From assembly GCA_944389475.1 (NCBI GenBank), contig CALXMM010000004.1, positions 27,131 to 91,130 of the forward strand: 64,000 nucleotides of DNA, written 5' to 3'. The notes under the pieces are model-generated. The model did no database searches. It saw only the letters and a list, made by a program, of their open reading frames with translations, and was not told where the DNA came from. This document shows positions 54,606-62,569 of this stretch, piece after piece. How positions within the stretch are numbered: position 1 is the stretch's first letter; every line of letters starts with the position of its first letter. The position numbers were made by a program, and so were the translations under genes. The DNA comes from an uncultured Clostridia bacterium. Lineage in GTDB: Bacteria > Bacillota > Clostridia > TANB77 > CAG-508.

Positions 54606-56153
54606 TTATAAATTATAATTATCAGGCAAATCATTTTCCAATAATACTGTCACCATTTCGTTTAAATTCCAAGCCATTATCTGCTTAACAGCTTCTTGTG
54701 GCAAATTAACTTTAAATACTTTATCCATATCAAAGTTCTTCTCTTTTATTCCATCAAGCATTGCTTCATAATTATCCGTTCCAACCAAGAAAATATAATC
54801 ACAAACATTTGCCATATACTTTCCTAATTCGTAATTATATTTTTTTTGCTCTTTTCCCAACTCTATAAGCCCCGGCGTAATAACAATTTTTATTCCATTA
54901 AATTCTCCAAGTGTATCTATTGCAGATTTTGCACTTATTGGATTAGAATTATATGAATCATCTATTATAGTAATATTACCATTTGGCAATAATTCCAACC
55001 TATGTTTAACGCTTTTTAGTTCTCTAACTTTAATTGCTATTTTTTTCATTGGAACTTTTAAATAATCTGACACAGCAATAGCTCCAGTGATATTTACAAT
55101 ATTATGCTTTCCTATTAATTTAGTTTTCAATTCTTTCTCTTCTTTTGTTGATTTATCTATAATTTTAAATTTTAACCCTTTATTTGATGACTCTAAATCA
55201 TATGAATTATAATCTAATTTAGCATTGTTTACTCCATAGGTTATTTTTTTCATGTTTAATTTTTTATTTCTTATATATTCATTATCATAATTTAAAAATA
55301 TGGTTCCATCATTTTTCTTTACACTATCTGCTAATTCGAATTTTGTTTTTATAATATTTTCTATATTTTTAAAACTTTCTAAATGCTGTGGTCCAATAGA
55401 TGTTATTACACCTAATTTTGGATTTACAATATCACATATTTCTTTTATATCCCCAATATTAGTTGCACCCATTTCACACAAAAATATTTGATGTGTCGGT
55501 TTTAATTCTTCCCTTATCGTTTTTACAACTCCCATTGTTGTATTATAATTTTTTGGTGTTTTCAAAACTTCATATTTTTCGGACAATAAACTATATAAAT
55601 AATTTTTCATACTTGTTTTTCCGTAACTTCCTGTTATACCAATAACTAATAAATCAGGCATTTTACTTAAAATTTTTTTAGCATCATTAATATAATATTT
55701 TCTAACTAATTTTTCTATTGGCTGATTTATTAAATTTGTTAAAATTATTATAATATTCGCAAATATATTTAAAGCTATCAGTTTTATTACAAGATATTTA
55801 GCTATACCAAATACTAATAAAACTAAGATTGTAATTAAAATATCTGTAATCAACGCTCTTTTTACTCTGCTTGTAAATTTTAATGATATCTTAGATTTCC
55901 TTTTTGGAACATTATATATAATTGAAATTCCTAAAATGATTATAGCAATTATAGTTGTTACAAAGTTTTGTATATATATTAGTATTGTAGGAATTATTAT
56001 TAAAAATAATTGTGTAAATAATTTTCTTGTATTTTTTCTCATCCATTTAAAATGTTTTGAAAAAAAATAGGAATTTAACTGTAGCATATGTGTATTAAAT
56101 AATATTAACAAAACAAAATTTATTAAAAGTTCTACTACAATTATATTTCTCAT
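54606..56153 (-). CDS. MurF-type ligase fused to an N-terminal membrane domain
   Basis: A 515-residue protein. The first about 150 residues carry four or five hydrophobic helices, not found in standard MurF. The rest is a Mur ligase: P-loop GITGSYGKTS at about 172-181, NTTMGV, then the central MGATNIGDI and C-terminal RLELLPNGNITIIDDSYNSNP. MurF adds D-Ala-D-Ala to UDP-MurNAc-tripeptide, and the product of the next gene, ddl, is its substrate. A membrane-tethered version may work on a lipid-linked or alternative substrate. The start overlaps the hydrolase stop by four bases (ATGA). Confidence 0.85.
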   Translation of the reverse strand: MRNIIVVELLINFVLLILFNTHMLQLNSYFFSKHFKWMRKNTRKLFTQLFLIIIPTILIYIQNFVTTIIAIIILGISIIYNVPKRKSKISLKFTSRVKRALITDILITILVLLVFGIAKYLVIKLIALNIFANIIIILTNLINQPIEKLVRKYYINDAKKILSKMPDLLVIGITGSYGKTSMKNYLYSLLSEKYEVLKTPKNYNTTMGVVKTIREELKPTHQIFLCEMGATNIGDIKEICDIVNPKLGVITSIGPQHLESFKNIENIIKTKFELADSVKKNDGTIFLNYDNEYIRNKKLNMKKITYGVNNAKLDYNSYDLESSNKGLKFKIIDKSTKEEKELKTKLIGKHNIVNITGAIAVSDYLKVPMKKIAIKVRELKSVKHRLELLPNGNITIIDDSYNSNPISAKSAIDTLGEFNGIKIVITPGLIELGKEQKKYNYELGKYMANVCDYIFLVGTDNYEAMLDGIKEKNFDMDKVFKVNLPQEAVKQIMAWNLNEMVTVLLENDLPDNYNL

Positions 56154-56938
56154 TTAGTTTTTCCTCCAGTAATAAAATTCTTAATTATATTATTTACTTG
56201 TATAGGTCTTTCCAAAAATACATAATGTGAACAATTTTTAAAAGTTACCAACCCCGCATCTGGAATTTCCTTTTCCATAATTTTTGCATCCTCTAATGGT
56301 GTTTCAGTATCATTTTCTCCCCAAATTAATAATGTAGGTACTTTTATTTTATTTAAATAATCTTTTAAATCTTCATTTACCAATTTTACTAATGTATCCC
56401 TCATGATTGGCGTTGCATTCCTATAATCTGCAGACCCCATTTTTTTCTTTAATTTTTCTAAGGCATTTGGAAAAATTTTTCTTATAATAGAAAAACTAAG
56501 AATTTTTTTCCCAAGTTTAACAATAAATAATTTTAATTTTTGCTTTAATGTTTTTTTATGAACAATTCCAGCACTTCCTATTAATATTGCTTTTCTAACC
56601 TTAAAATTCAAATGACCTTCACCTAGCATTTTTATTATTATTCTTCCACCATTTGAATGTCCAATTAAAGTAACATTATCTATATTATTTTTCTTAATAA
56701 ATTTTTTAACTAAGGATACAAAATCGTTTAAATTCCAAGATTCTTTTGGCTCTTCAGACTCACCAAATCCAGGCACATCCATATAAAACACTTTTGCATA
56801 TTTCGAAATATCTTCTACCATGTTTTTATATACATTATAATTTGTACCCCAACCCGGAATAATTAAAATATTTTCACCTTCGCCTTTTTCTATATAATTT
56901 ATGTATAAATCATCTATTTTTGTTTTTATAATTATCAC
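56150..56938 (-). CDS. Alpha/beta hydrolase
   Basis: A 262-residue hydrolase: nucleophile Ser in GHSNGGR near 93-99, oxyanion loop IPGWGTN near 27-33, an Asp in LIWGENDTETP and a His in NCSHYVFLE near the end. The substrate is unknown; in this operon a cell-wall or amide substrate is a guess. Start is unusual: the classic Shine-Dalgarno GAGGTGAT lies eight bases before an ATA codon (56929); no ATG, TTG or well-placed GTG exists. I list the GTG at 56938, which overlaps the Shine-Dalgarno. A TGGTATAAT extended -10 promoter lies at 56971-56979. Confidence 0.85.
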   Translation of the reverse strand: MIIIKTKIDDLYINYIEKGEGENILIIPGWGTNYNVYKNMVEDISKYAKVFYMDVPGFGESEEPKESWNLNDFVSLVKKFIKKNNIDNVTLIGHSNGGRIIIKMLGEGHLNFKVRKAILIGSAGIVHKKTLKQKLKLFIVKLGKKILSFSIIRKIFPNALEKLKKKMGSADYRNATPIMRDTLVKLVNEDLKDYLNKIKVPTLLIWGENDTETPLEDAKIMEKEIPDAGLVTFKNCSHYVFLERPIQVNNIIKNFITGGKTK

Positions 56939-57020
56939 CTCTTAATTAAACCCTTTTTATTTTCACCCTTATTATACCATATAATACTCTCTATGAGGTT
57001 ATTATGTGAAAAAATTTATA

Positions 57021-57063
57021 AAAAAAACAAAAAAAGAGCCATATGTTTTTTACATTTGGCTCT
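57021..57063 (-). terminator. Terminator of the 57096-57437 cassette gene
   Basis: Stem AGAGCCAAATG/CATATGGCTCT (minus strand) with a loop of seven bases and a run of T on the minus strand. Confidence 0.8.
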
Positions 57064-57095
57064 ATCTCTAGGAACTTTGAAATTCAAGGTTCTTT

Positions 57096-57437
57096 CTAAT
57101 ACTCCTCGCTTTCTTGTGTACTAACATTATCATTTAGATCTGTTACCTCCTCATCAAAAGATTTGGTTTCAGATAAATTTTTGTCATCTTTCATTAATTC
57201 TATAACGGCAAGGTAAAATCCTATCTTGAATCCATTTTCAAAATAGAACTTTTTGGAATTGTAAGCACCAAAGCTGTAGATAGCTTTGCATATAAAATAT
57301 AAGCAAGCAACCACTAATATATTGCCAGGTACCTCAGACCAATCGAAAACACCAGCCGCAAGTTCGGAAATCGTGATGATGACAAAAACAATAAATGCAA
57401 TCACAAAAGCTAGAATATTTCCTCTACGATTAATCAA
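57096..57437 (-). CDS. Unknown two-helix membrane protein, foreign-looking cassette
   Basis: A 113-residue protein with two membrane helices (about 6-28 and 37-58) and an acidic cytoplasmic tail (DDKNLSETKSFDEEVTDLND). The start is TTG 57437 with GGAGG five bases upstream. G+C and codons are unlike neighbours. It has its own promoter and terminator, and is divergent from the next cassette gene. Confidence 0.6.
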   Translation of the reverse strand: MINRRGNILAFVIAFIVFVIITISELAAGVFDWSEVPGNILVVACLYFICKAIYSFGAYNSKKFYFENGFKIGFYLAVIELMKDDKNLSETKSFDEEVTDLNDNVSTQESEEY

Positions 57438-57474
57438 TTTAACCTCCAAAAAAAAGGTATATAAATACTTGTAT

Positions 57475-57541
57475 ATTATATCATATTATGTTGATTAAAT
57501 CAATTATTCAGCTTGAAAATTATGTAAATTTGTAGTATAAT
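57475..57541. promoter_or_regulatory. Divergent promoters of the two cassette genes
   Basis: Minus: TTGATT (57498-57503) and TATAAT (57475-57480), 17-base spacer. Plus: TTGAAA (57513-57518) and TATAAT (57536-57541), 17-base spacer. The minus promoter is 24/29 identical to that at 41036. The plus promoter is 23/29 identical to that at 61863. The TTGATTTAATCAA palindrome overlaps the minus -35. Confidence 0.8.
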
Positions 57542-57597
57542 AATATTTAGCCCATAAATTGTATGGCCAAGATAAAGTTCACCTATAAGGAGTAAAA

Positions 57598-58014
57598 ATG
57601 ACAACTATGTCTGACACTTTGGTAAAGGTGTCCTTGGACACGAACGATGTTCAGTATGGTGAAGAACCATATTGGGTCATGACCTTCGAATCTGCCAATT
57701 CCAGTTCTGATTCCAGTGCTGATATTTTTTCGGCGAGGTTTCTTTTCTATGGTTATGGAATTCTTCAGATTCATGGTATTCAGTCGCTCATCGCACCAAA
57801 AAAGATTATCGAGCTGTTGTGTGGCTGCTTTATGCCTGGTTCAAATATTGACCATGCTCTCAAAGCGAGCAAGCGTATTCCCCCATTGGCAAAAGTTAAG
57901 TCTATCACACTCGATCTCAATGGTGTACCCATCTCTGTAAGCTATTACCACCACAATCCGGAATCAATATTCTCGGACTGGCAGGATATACTTCAGGGAA
58001 AGTCCATTTCTTGA
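57598..58014 (+). CDS. Unknown 138-residue protein, foreign-looking cassette
   Basis: Begins MTTMSDTLVKVSLD; the codons for MTTMSD are nearly the same as those at the front of the alarmone synthetase gene. The product is soluble and beta-rich with Ser-rich patches (NSSSDSSAD), with no domain recognised. AAGGAG lies six bases before ATG 57598. Own promoter and terminator. Confidence 0.6.
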   Translation: MTTMSDTLVKVSLDTNDVQYGEEPYWVMTFESANSSSDSSADIFSARFLFYGYGILQIHGIQSLIAPKKIIELLCGCFMPGSNIDHALKASKRIPPLAKVKSITLDLNGVPISVSYYHHNPESIFSDWQDILQGKSIS

Positions 58015-58050
58015 CAAAATGTGGTAAGTAACTACTCCACATTATAGCAA

Positions 58051-58080
58051 AGAAGGAATCTCAAACGATTCCTTCTTTTA
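58051..58080 (+). terminator. Terminator of the 57598-58014 cassette gene
   Basis: Perfect stem AGAAGGAATC/GATTCCTTCT with a six-base loop, followed by TTTTA. Confidence 0.85.
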
Positions 58081-58162
58081 ATTATGTATACTTTCTATCT
58101 TGACTTTTTTGGATTTAGAGCTTATACTAGATTGTACTAAGTTTTATTATGTTATTTTAGAG

Positions 58163-58783
58163 GTGATTATCATTAGTACAAATAATATAAGAGAACCTAT
58201 TCAAAAACGTTCTATAGAAAAAAAACAAAAAATAATTAAATCAGGTTTCGACCTTATATGCCAGAAAGGTTATTACAATACTAATACTGCCGAAATAGCC
58301 AAAGCTGCAGGTGTTTCCACTGGTATTGTATATCAATATTTTAAAGATAAACATGATATTTTAATAGAAGGAATTAAACTATATGCTGGGGATGTAATTT
58401 ATCCCGTAGCCAATAAATTTCCAACACAAGTATCAAAAGAAAATATAAAAAGCGTATTAAAAGAAGTTATAAATCAATTTGTAGAAAATCATAAATTATC
58501 AAAAGTAGCTCATGAGGAAATAATGAGCATGACCCATTCTGATAAAGAAATTGCTAATTTCTATAGAGAACGCGAAATGTATACGACTAAAGTAATTTCC
58601 GATATACTAATAAAAAATGGATTTGATAAAACGAATTTAGAGGAAAGAGTTCATATCTCTCTTAACTTAATAGATGATTTATGTCATGAAGTAGTTTATC
58701 ATAAACATAATGAACTTAATTATGAAGTTATGATTAATTTAGTTATTGATACTATATCTAATTTATTAATACATAAGCAATAA
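58163..58783 (+). CDS. TetR-family transcriptional regulator
   Basis: About 205 residues. The helix-turn-helix is TNTAEIAKAAGVSTGIVYQYFKDK, typical of TetR. The Shine-Dalgarno GAGGTGAT lies eight bases before an ATT codon at 58172 (ATT-AGT-ACA). The only standard start nearby is a GTG at 58163, which overlaps the Shine-Dalgarno. I list the GTG and note the ATT. There is no clear target gene; feoB is convergent. Confidence 0.8.
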   Translation: MIIISTNNIREPIQKRSIEKKQKIIKSGFDLICQKGYYNTNTAEIAKAAGVSTGIVYQYFKDKHDILIEGIKLYAGDVIYPVANKFPTQVSKENIKSVLKEVINQFVENHKLSKVAHEEIMSMTHSDKEIANFYREREMYTTKVISDILIKNGFDKTNLEERVHISLNLIDDLCHEVVYHKHNELNYEVMINLVIDTISNLLIHKQ

Positions 58784-58812
58784 AGTTGGCTTTATTTAAA
58801 AAGCCAACTTTA
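58781..58812. terminator. Bidirectional terminator between the TetR gene and feoB
   Basis: Perfect 13-bp stem TAAAGTTGGCTTT/AAAGCCAACTTTA with a six-base loop. Confidence 0.85.
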
Positions 58813-58817
58813 TTATA

Positions 58818-60944
58818 TTAATCATTATTTTTTACCTTTCCACAAGAATCACAATAAGGACATCCTGAACATTCTGCATTCTTATTTTTTCTAAACTGAT
58901 GAATTATAATTGCTACAACAGCTATTATAATAGCTATTACAGCTATATTAGCTATATTTAGTACACCACTTTCTATTCTACTTCCTATTTGATATACAAT
59001 TGTAGCAAATACCCATGCAAAGACTGTCTGGAATGTAATTGCTCCTGCTAATTTCTTTCTACTCTTTAATTCACTTCTTAATGCTCCTATTGCTCCTACA
59101 CAAGGTGCACAGAATAGGTTAAATGTCATAAAAGCATATGCTGAAGCAGGTGTAAAGAATGAGAAATTACCTCCAGCTGAGAATATTTGTGAACCTTCTG
59201 AAACATCATCTGATAATCCATTTATAACAGCCATTGAAGATACTACTTGCTCTTTTGCTATTAATCCTTGTACTGCAGATACAGTAGCTCCCCAACTTCT
59301 AGTTCCTATTACTGGTTCAAATATCCAAGATATTTTATCTCCTATTTGTGCTAACATACTATCTTCTACATCTACACCATATTGCATATTAAATGAGAAT
59401 GATAATAAGAACCAAACAACTATAGAACATAACAATATAATTGTTCCTGCTCTCTTTATAAAAGCTATTACCTTATCCCAAACTTCTTTAGCAACATATT
59501 TTGGTGATGGTAATTTATAATCTGGTAATTCTGAAATATATGTACTTGATGTATGTTTAAATATGAATTTTTTCATAATTAATGCACTTACTATAATTAT
59601 TGCTATTGCTAAGAAATAGAATGATGCTGAAGCAATTCCTGCATTATCCTTAAAGAAATATCCTGTAAATAATGCAATTATAGGTAATTTAGCACTACAT
59701 GGAATAAATGGTGTTAATATTGTTGTCATTGTTCTTTCATCATCATTTTCAATTATTCTAGAACTCATAATTCCTGGTACTGAGCAACCAGAACCTACTA
59801 TAAAAGGAATTAAACTTTTTCCACTTAATCCTATTTTTCTAAACAATTTATCTAATAATAATGCAATTCTTGACATGTATCCAGTAGTTTCAAGCAATGC
59901 AATACATAAGAATAAGATAATTAATTGTGGTACAAATCCAAGTACTGCTCCAACACCTGCAATAATTCCATCCACTACTAAACTAACTAGTGGTTCTGCT
60001 GTGCCTATGCTTTCTAATCCACCTCTAACAGCTTCACCTAAGCTATCCATTAAACTACCTATTGCATCAACAGTATAACTTCCAACTACTCCAACTGATA
60101 AGTAATATACTAAAAACATTATTACTACAAATATTGGAAAAGCTAGCCATTTATTTAAAAAGATTTTATCCAATTTATCAGAAATACTAGCTGGAATAAT
60201 TTTCTTTACAACACATTCTTTTCTAATTTTTTCTATAAAATTATATCTCTGCGTTGCTATTTCCTCTTCCATATCTGTATCATATTTTGGTTTTAATTCT
60301 TCCACAATTTTTGTAATTGAATCTGTTTTATATTCATCAAATTTACTATCTTCTTGCATTAAATTTATTGAAATGAATTTTTTATCTATAATGTCTTTTC
60401 CTAATTCATTTCCAATATCCTGAGCAGCTTTTTCTATGTTATCATCAAATACTTTTATAGGTCTTCTTTCATAAGGTTTATCTATTGCTGTAATTAAATT
60501 ATTAATTCCTGTTTCTTTTAAAGCAGAAATTCTAACAACAGGTACTCCTAATCTTTCTGAAAGCTTTTGGTCATCAATTTTAAGACCTTTTTTCTCTAAA
60601 ATATCAGCCATATTTAAAGCAACTATTATTTTACAATCTAATTCTAACAGTTGCGTTGTTAAATATAAGCTTCTCTCTATTGAAGTAGCATCTACAATAT
60701 TTATAATAACATCTGGTTTTTCTTCCAATATAAATTTTCTAGATACTTCTTCCTCTACACTATATGGACTTATTGAATATATTCCTGGTAAATCAGTTAT
60801 TTCATGGTTTGTTCCCTTGACAATTCCTGATTTCTTTTCTATCGTAACCCCTGGCCAATTTCCTACTTTGGCATTCATTCCAGTAAGGCAATTAAATAAA
60901 GTTGTTTTTCCACTATTTTGGTTGCCAACCAAACCGATTTTCAT
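58818..60944 (-). CDS. feoB: Ferrous iron transporter FeoB
   Basis: A 708-residue Fe(II) importer. The cytoplasmic G domain starts with GNQNSGKTTLF (7-17), then DLPGIYS and NMAD. A GDI-like linker is followed by about ten membrane helices with Gate motifs (GSGCSVPGIMSSR, then FNLFCAPCVGAIGALRSELKS). The C-terminus is Cys-rich (CSGCPYCDSCG), as in Feo systems lacking a separate FeoC. One base separates the FeoA stop from its start. Confidence 0.96.
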   Translation of the reverse strand: MKIGLVGNQNSGKTTLFNCLTGMNAKVGNWPGVTIEKKSGIVKGTNHEITDLPGIYSISPYSVEEEVSRKFILEEKPDVIINIVDATSIERSLYLTTQLLELDCKIIVALNMADILEKKGLKIDDQKLSERLGVPVVRISALKETGINNLITAIDKPYERRPIKVFDDNIEKAAQDIGNELGKDIIDKKFISINLMQEDSKFDEYKTDSITKIVEELKPKYDTDMEEEIATQRYNFIEKIRKECVVKKIIPASISDKLDKIFLNKWLAFPIFVVIMFLVYYLSVGVVGSYTVDAIGSLMDSLGEAVRGGLESIGTAEPLVSLVVDGIIAGVGAVLGFVPQLIILFLCIALLETTGYMSRIALLLDKLFRKIGLSGKSLIPFIVGSGCSVPGIMSSRIIENDDERTMTTILTPFIPCSAKLPIIALFTGYFFKDNAGIASASFYFLAIAIIIVSALIMKKFIFKHTSSTYISELPDYKLPSPKYVAKEVWDKVIAFIKRAGTIILLCSIVVWFLLSFSFNMQYGVDVEDSMLAQIGDKISWIFEPVIGTRSWGATVSAVQGLIAKEQVVSSMAVINGLSDDVSEGSQIFSAGGNFSFFTPASAYAFMTFNLFCAPCVGAIGALRSELKSRKKLAGAITFQTVFAWVFATIVYQIGSRIESGVLNIANIAVIAIIIAVVAIIIHQFRKNKNAECSGCPYCDSCGKVKNND

Positions 60945-60945
60945 T

Positions 60946-61197
60946 TTATTTAATCACCTCTCCCTGTATTAATTTTAAATCCTCTTTTCTTAATGCTAAT
61001 TCATATCCTCTTAATTCTACATCAATTGGATCTCCCATAGGTGCAATCTTTTTAATTTGAACTTGCGCTCCTCTTGTCATTCCCATATCTAATAAATGTC
61101 TTCTAACAGCCTTATTTGATATGTCAAGTTTAGTTACAATTGCTTTATCTCCAATCTTTAATTCAGATAAATTACAATTATCCCCAATATTTTTCAT
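60946..61197 (-). CDS. feoA: Ferrous iron transport protein FeoA
   Basis: An 83-residue SH3-like protein required for FeoB activity (LSELKIGDKAIVTKLD, RHLLDMGMTRGAQVQIKKIAPMGDPIDVELRGYELALRKED). AAGGAGG precedes the ATG. First gene of feoAB. Confidence 0.95.
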   Translation of the reverse strand: MKNIGDNCNLSELKIGDKAIVTKLDISNKAVRRHLLDMGMTRGAQVQIKKIAPMGDPIDVELRGYELALRKEDLKLIQGEVIK

Positions 61198-61216
61198 ATA
61201 TTTTCCTCCTTGTATG

Positions 61217-61271
61217 TGAAACTGATTTCATATTCTTATTATATGATATTCTAATTTTTACCAACTGTCAA
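61217..61271 (-). promoter_or_regulatory. feoAB promoter with downstream palindrome
   Basis: TTGACA (61266-61271) and TATCAT (61243-61248), 17 bases apart. Thirteen bases downstream of the -10, TGAAACTGATTTCA (61217-61230) is a 5-4-5 palindrome (TGAAA/TTTCA) that could be an iron regulator (Fur- or DtxR-family) operator. The protein that binds it is not in the window. Confidence 0.65.
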
Positions 61272-61351
61272 TACTTTTTAGAAAATTTATGTAATTTTTT
61301 CATTCTCAAAAAAAGAATTTCTTATTAGGAAATAACATAATTTTTTTATTT

Positions 61352-61394
61352 TAAAAAAAGTCATTAAGTATTATTAGTACTTAATGACTTTTTT
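61352..61394 (-). terminator. Terminator of the 61408-61806 cassette gene
   Basis: A 16-bp or longer stem (AAAAAGTCATTAAGTA with TACTTAATGACTTTTT) with an AT-rich loop and T-runs; it also insulates the feo promoter. Confidence 0.8.
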
Positions 61395-61407
61395 CGAAGA
61401 ATTAAAT

Positions 61408-61806
61408 TTAAAACATAGGCATTATCTTTCTGTCTCTCCTTCTAAAAACATTGTTTGCCTCTTTATCATTTTTGGTAATAACAGGCAAAACATATGCAAA
61501 AGGTTTTCGGCTAGGTTTTATTGCTTTTTTATCTAAAACGAAACCATTTACATCAACTGCTATTTTAGGATTATTTTTAAGATGAACTCTTAACTTATCA
61601 TTTTTTCCTGATGCTACGAGTTCCACCTCCCCATAGTAGTGATGATTTGTTTCTTTTATGCCATAACGGAACATATGTGCTCCATCTACATATGTTAGAT
61701 GTACAGCAACACTACTAAGCCCCTTTTTATCGACAGGCATAATATACAAGATAATGCCTTTGTTCTTTTTGTAGGCTTCTTCGATGACTTCAGCTGCCAA
61801 AGACAT
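61408..61806 (-). CDS. Unknown 132-residue protein, foreign-looking cassette
   Basis: A small soluble basic protein (MSLAAEVIEEAYKKNKGIILY..., ending RRRDRKIMPMF). A helix at the front, then probable beta strands (VAVHLTYVDGAHMFRYG). AAAGGAAG precedes the ATG. Codon use (CGG, CTT/CTC-like, GGT) differs from neighbours. Own promoter and terminator. Function unknown. Confidence 0.6.
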   Translation of the reverse strand: MSLAAEVIEEAYKKNKGIILYIMPVDKKGLSSVAVHLTYVDGAHMFRYGIKETNHHYYGEVELVASGKNDKLRVHLKNNPKIAVDVNGFVLDKKAIKPSRKPFAYVLPVITKNDKEANNVFRRRDRKIMPMF

Positions 61807-61862
61807 TTGTCTTCCTTTCTGTGCAAAATTGCATTGGCATATATATTAGTATTATAACTTCT

Positions 61863-61891
61863 ATTATACAATTGATTTACATAAAATTCAA
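61863..61891 (-). promoter_or_regulatory. Promoter of the 61408-61806 cassette gene
   Basis: TTGAAT (61886-61891) and TATAAT (61863-61868), 17 bases apart. It shares ATGTAAAT with the plus promoter at 57513 (23/29 identical). Confidence 0.8.
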
Positions 61892-61984
61892 GATTTACTT
61901 TGTAACTAAAGGGTTTTACTTAATTGAAAAAAATGATATAATGCAATAGTATAAAATAATTAGAACAATATGGAGAACCAAAAT

Positions 61985-62509
61985 ATGTATTATATATTAT
62001 CACAAATAGCCGGATTTATAGCTTTTATACTATCATTAATTGCATATCACCGAAAGAAAAAAGAAAAAATATTTCAAACTATGGTACTTACAAATGCTTT
62101 AGAAATAATTCATTATCTCTTGTTAGGAGCATTTAGCGGCTGTATTACAAAAATTATTGCTTTAATAAGAAATATAGTAATAGTAGTTAAAGATAAGCAT
62201 AAAGCATTTAATAATGTACTTATTTTTATAATATTTTTACTTATATATATAATTTCTGGAATATTAACATATGAAAATATATATTCCATCTTACCTATTC
62301 TAGCAGCTACAATCTATCTATTTTTTGTTTGGAATGGTAATGAATTAAAAGTAAAAAAAGTAGCTTTTTATTGTTATTTTTTATGGTTAATCTATAATAT
62401 ATGTGTATGCTCAATAGCGGGAATCATTTCGAACATTGTATCTTTAATATCAACATTTATAGCTGTGCATAATTCTAAAAGCAAAACTATACCAAATCAA
62501 AATCTTTAA
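61985..62509 (+). CDS. YgjV-family inner membrane protein
   Basis: A 174-residue protein with five or six helices, starting YYILSQIAGFIAFILSLIAY, then the family segment ANALEIIHYLLLGAFSGC-like (TNALEIIHYLLLGAFSG) and RNIVIV. Matches YgjV (PF10688) by pattern; function unknown. ATG 61985 has GGAG nine bases upstream; the upstream ATG at 61970 does not. Confidence 0.75.
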   Translation: MYYILSQIAGFIAFILSLIAYHRKKKEKIFQTMVLTNALEIIHYLLLGAFSGCITKIIALIRNIVIVVKDKHKAFNNVLIFIIFLLIYIISGILTYENIYSILPILAATIYLFFVWNGNELKVKKVAFYCYFLWLIYNICVCSIAGIISNIVSLISTFIAVHNSKSKTIPNQNL

Positions 62510-62517
62510 TAATTAAA

Positions 62518-62568
62518 GAGAAGCTCCAAATTTCGATGCAAAAAATGCATGAATTTGAAGCTTCTTCT
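62518..62568. terminator. Long hairpin between the YgjV-like and P-loop genes
   Basis: Nested stem AGAAGCT/AGCTTCT, then CAAATTT/GAATTTG and ATGCA/TGCAT (62519-62565), followed by CTTTTAT. It serves both convergent genes. Confidence 0.75.
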
Positions 62569-62569
62569 T

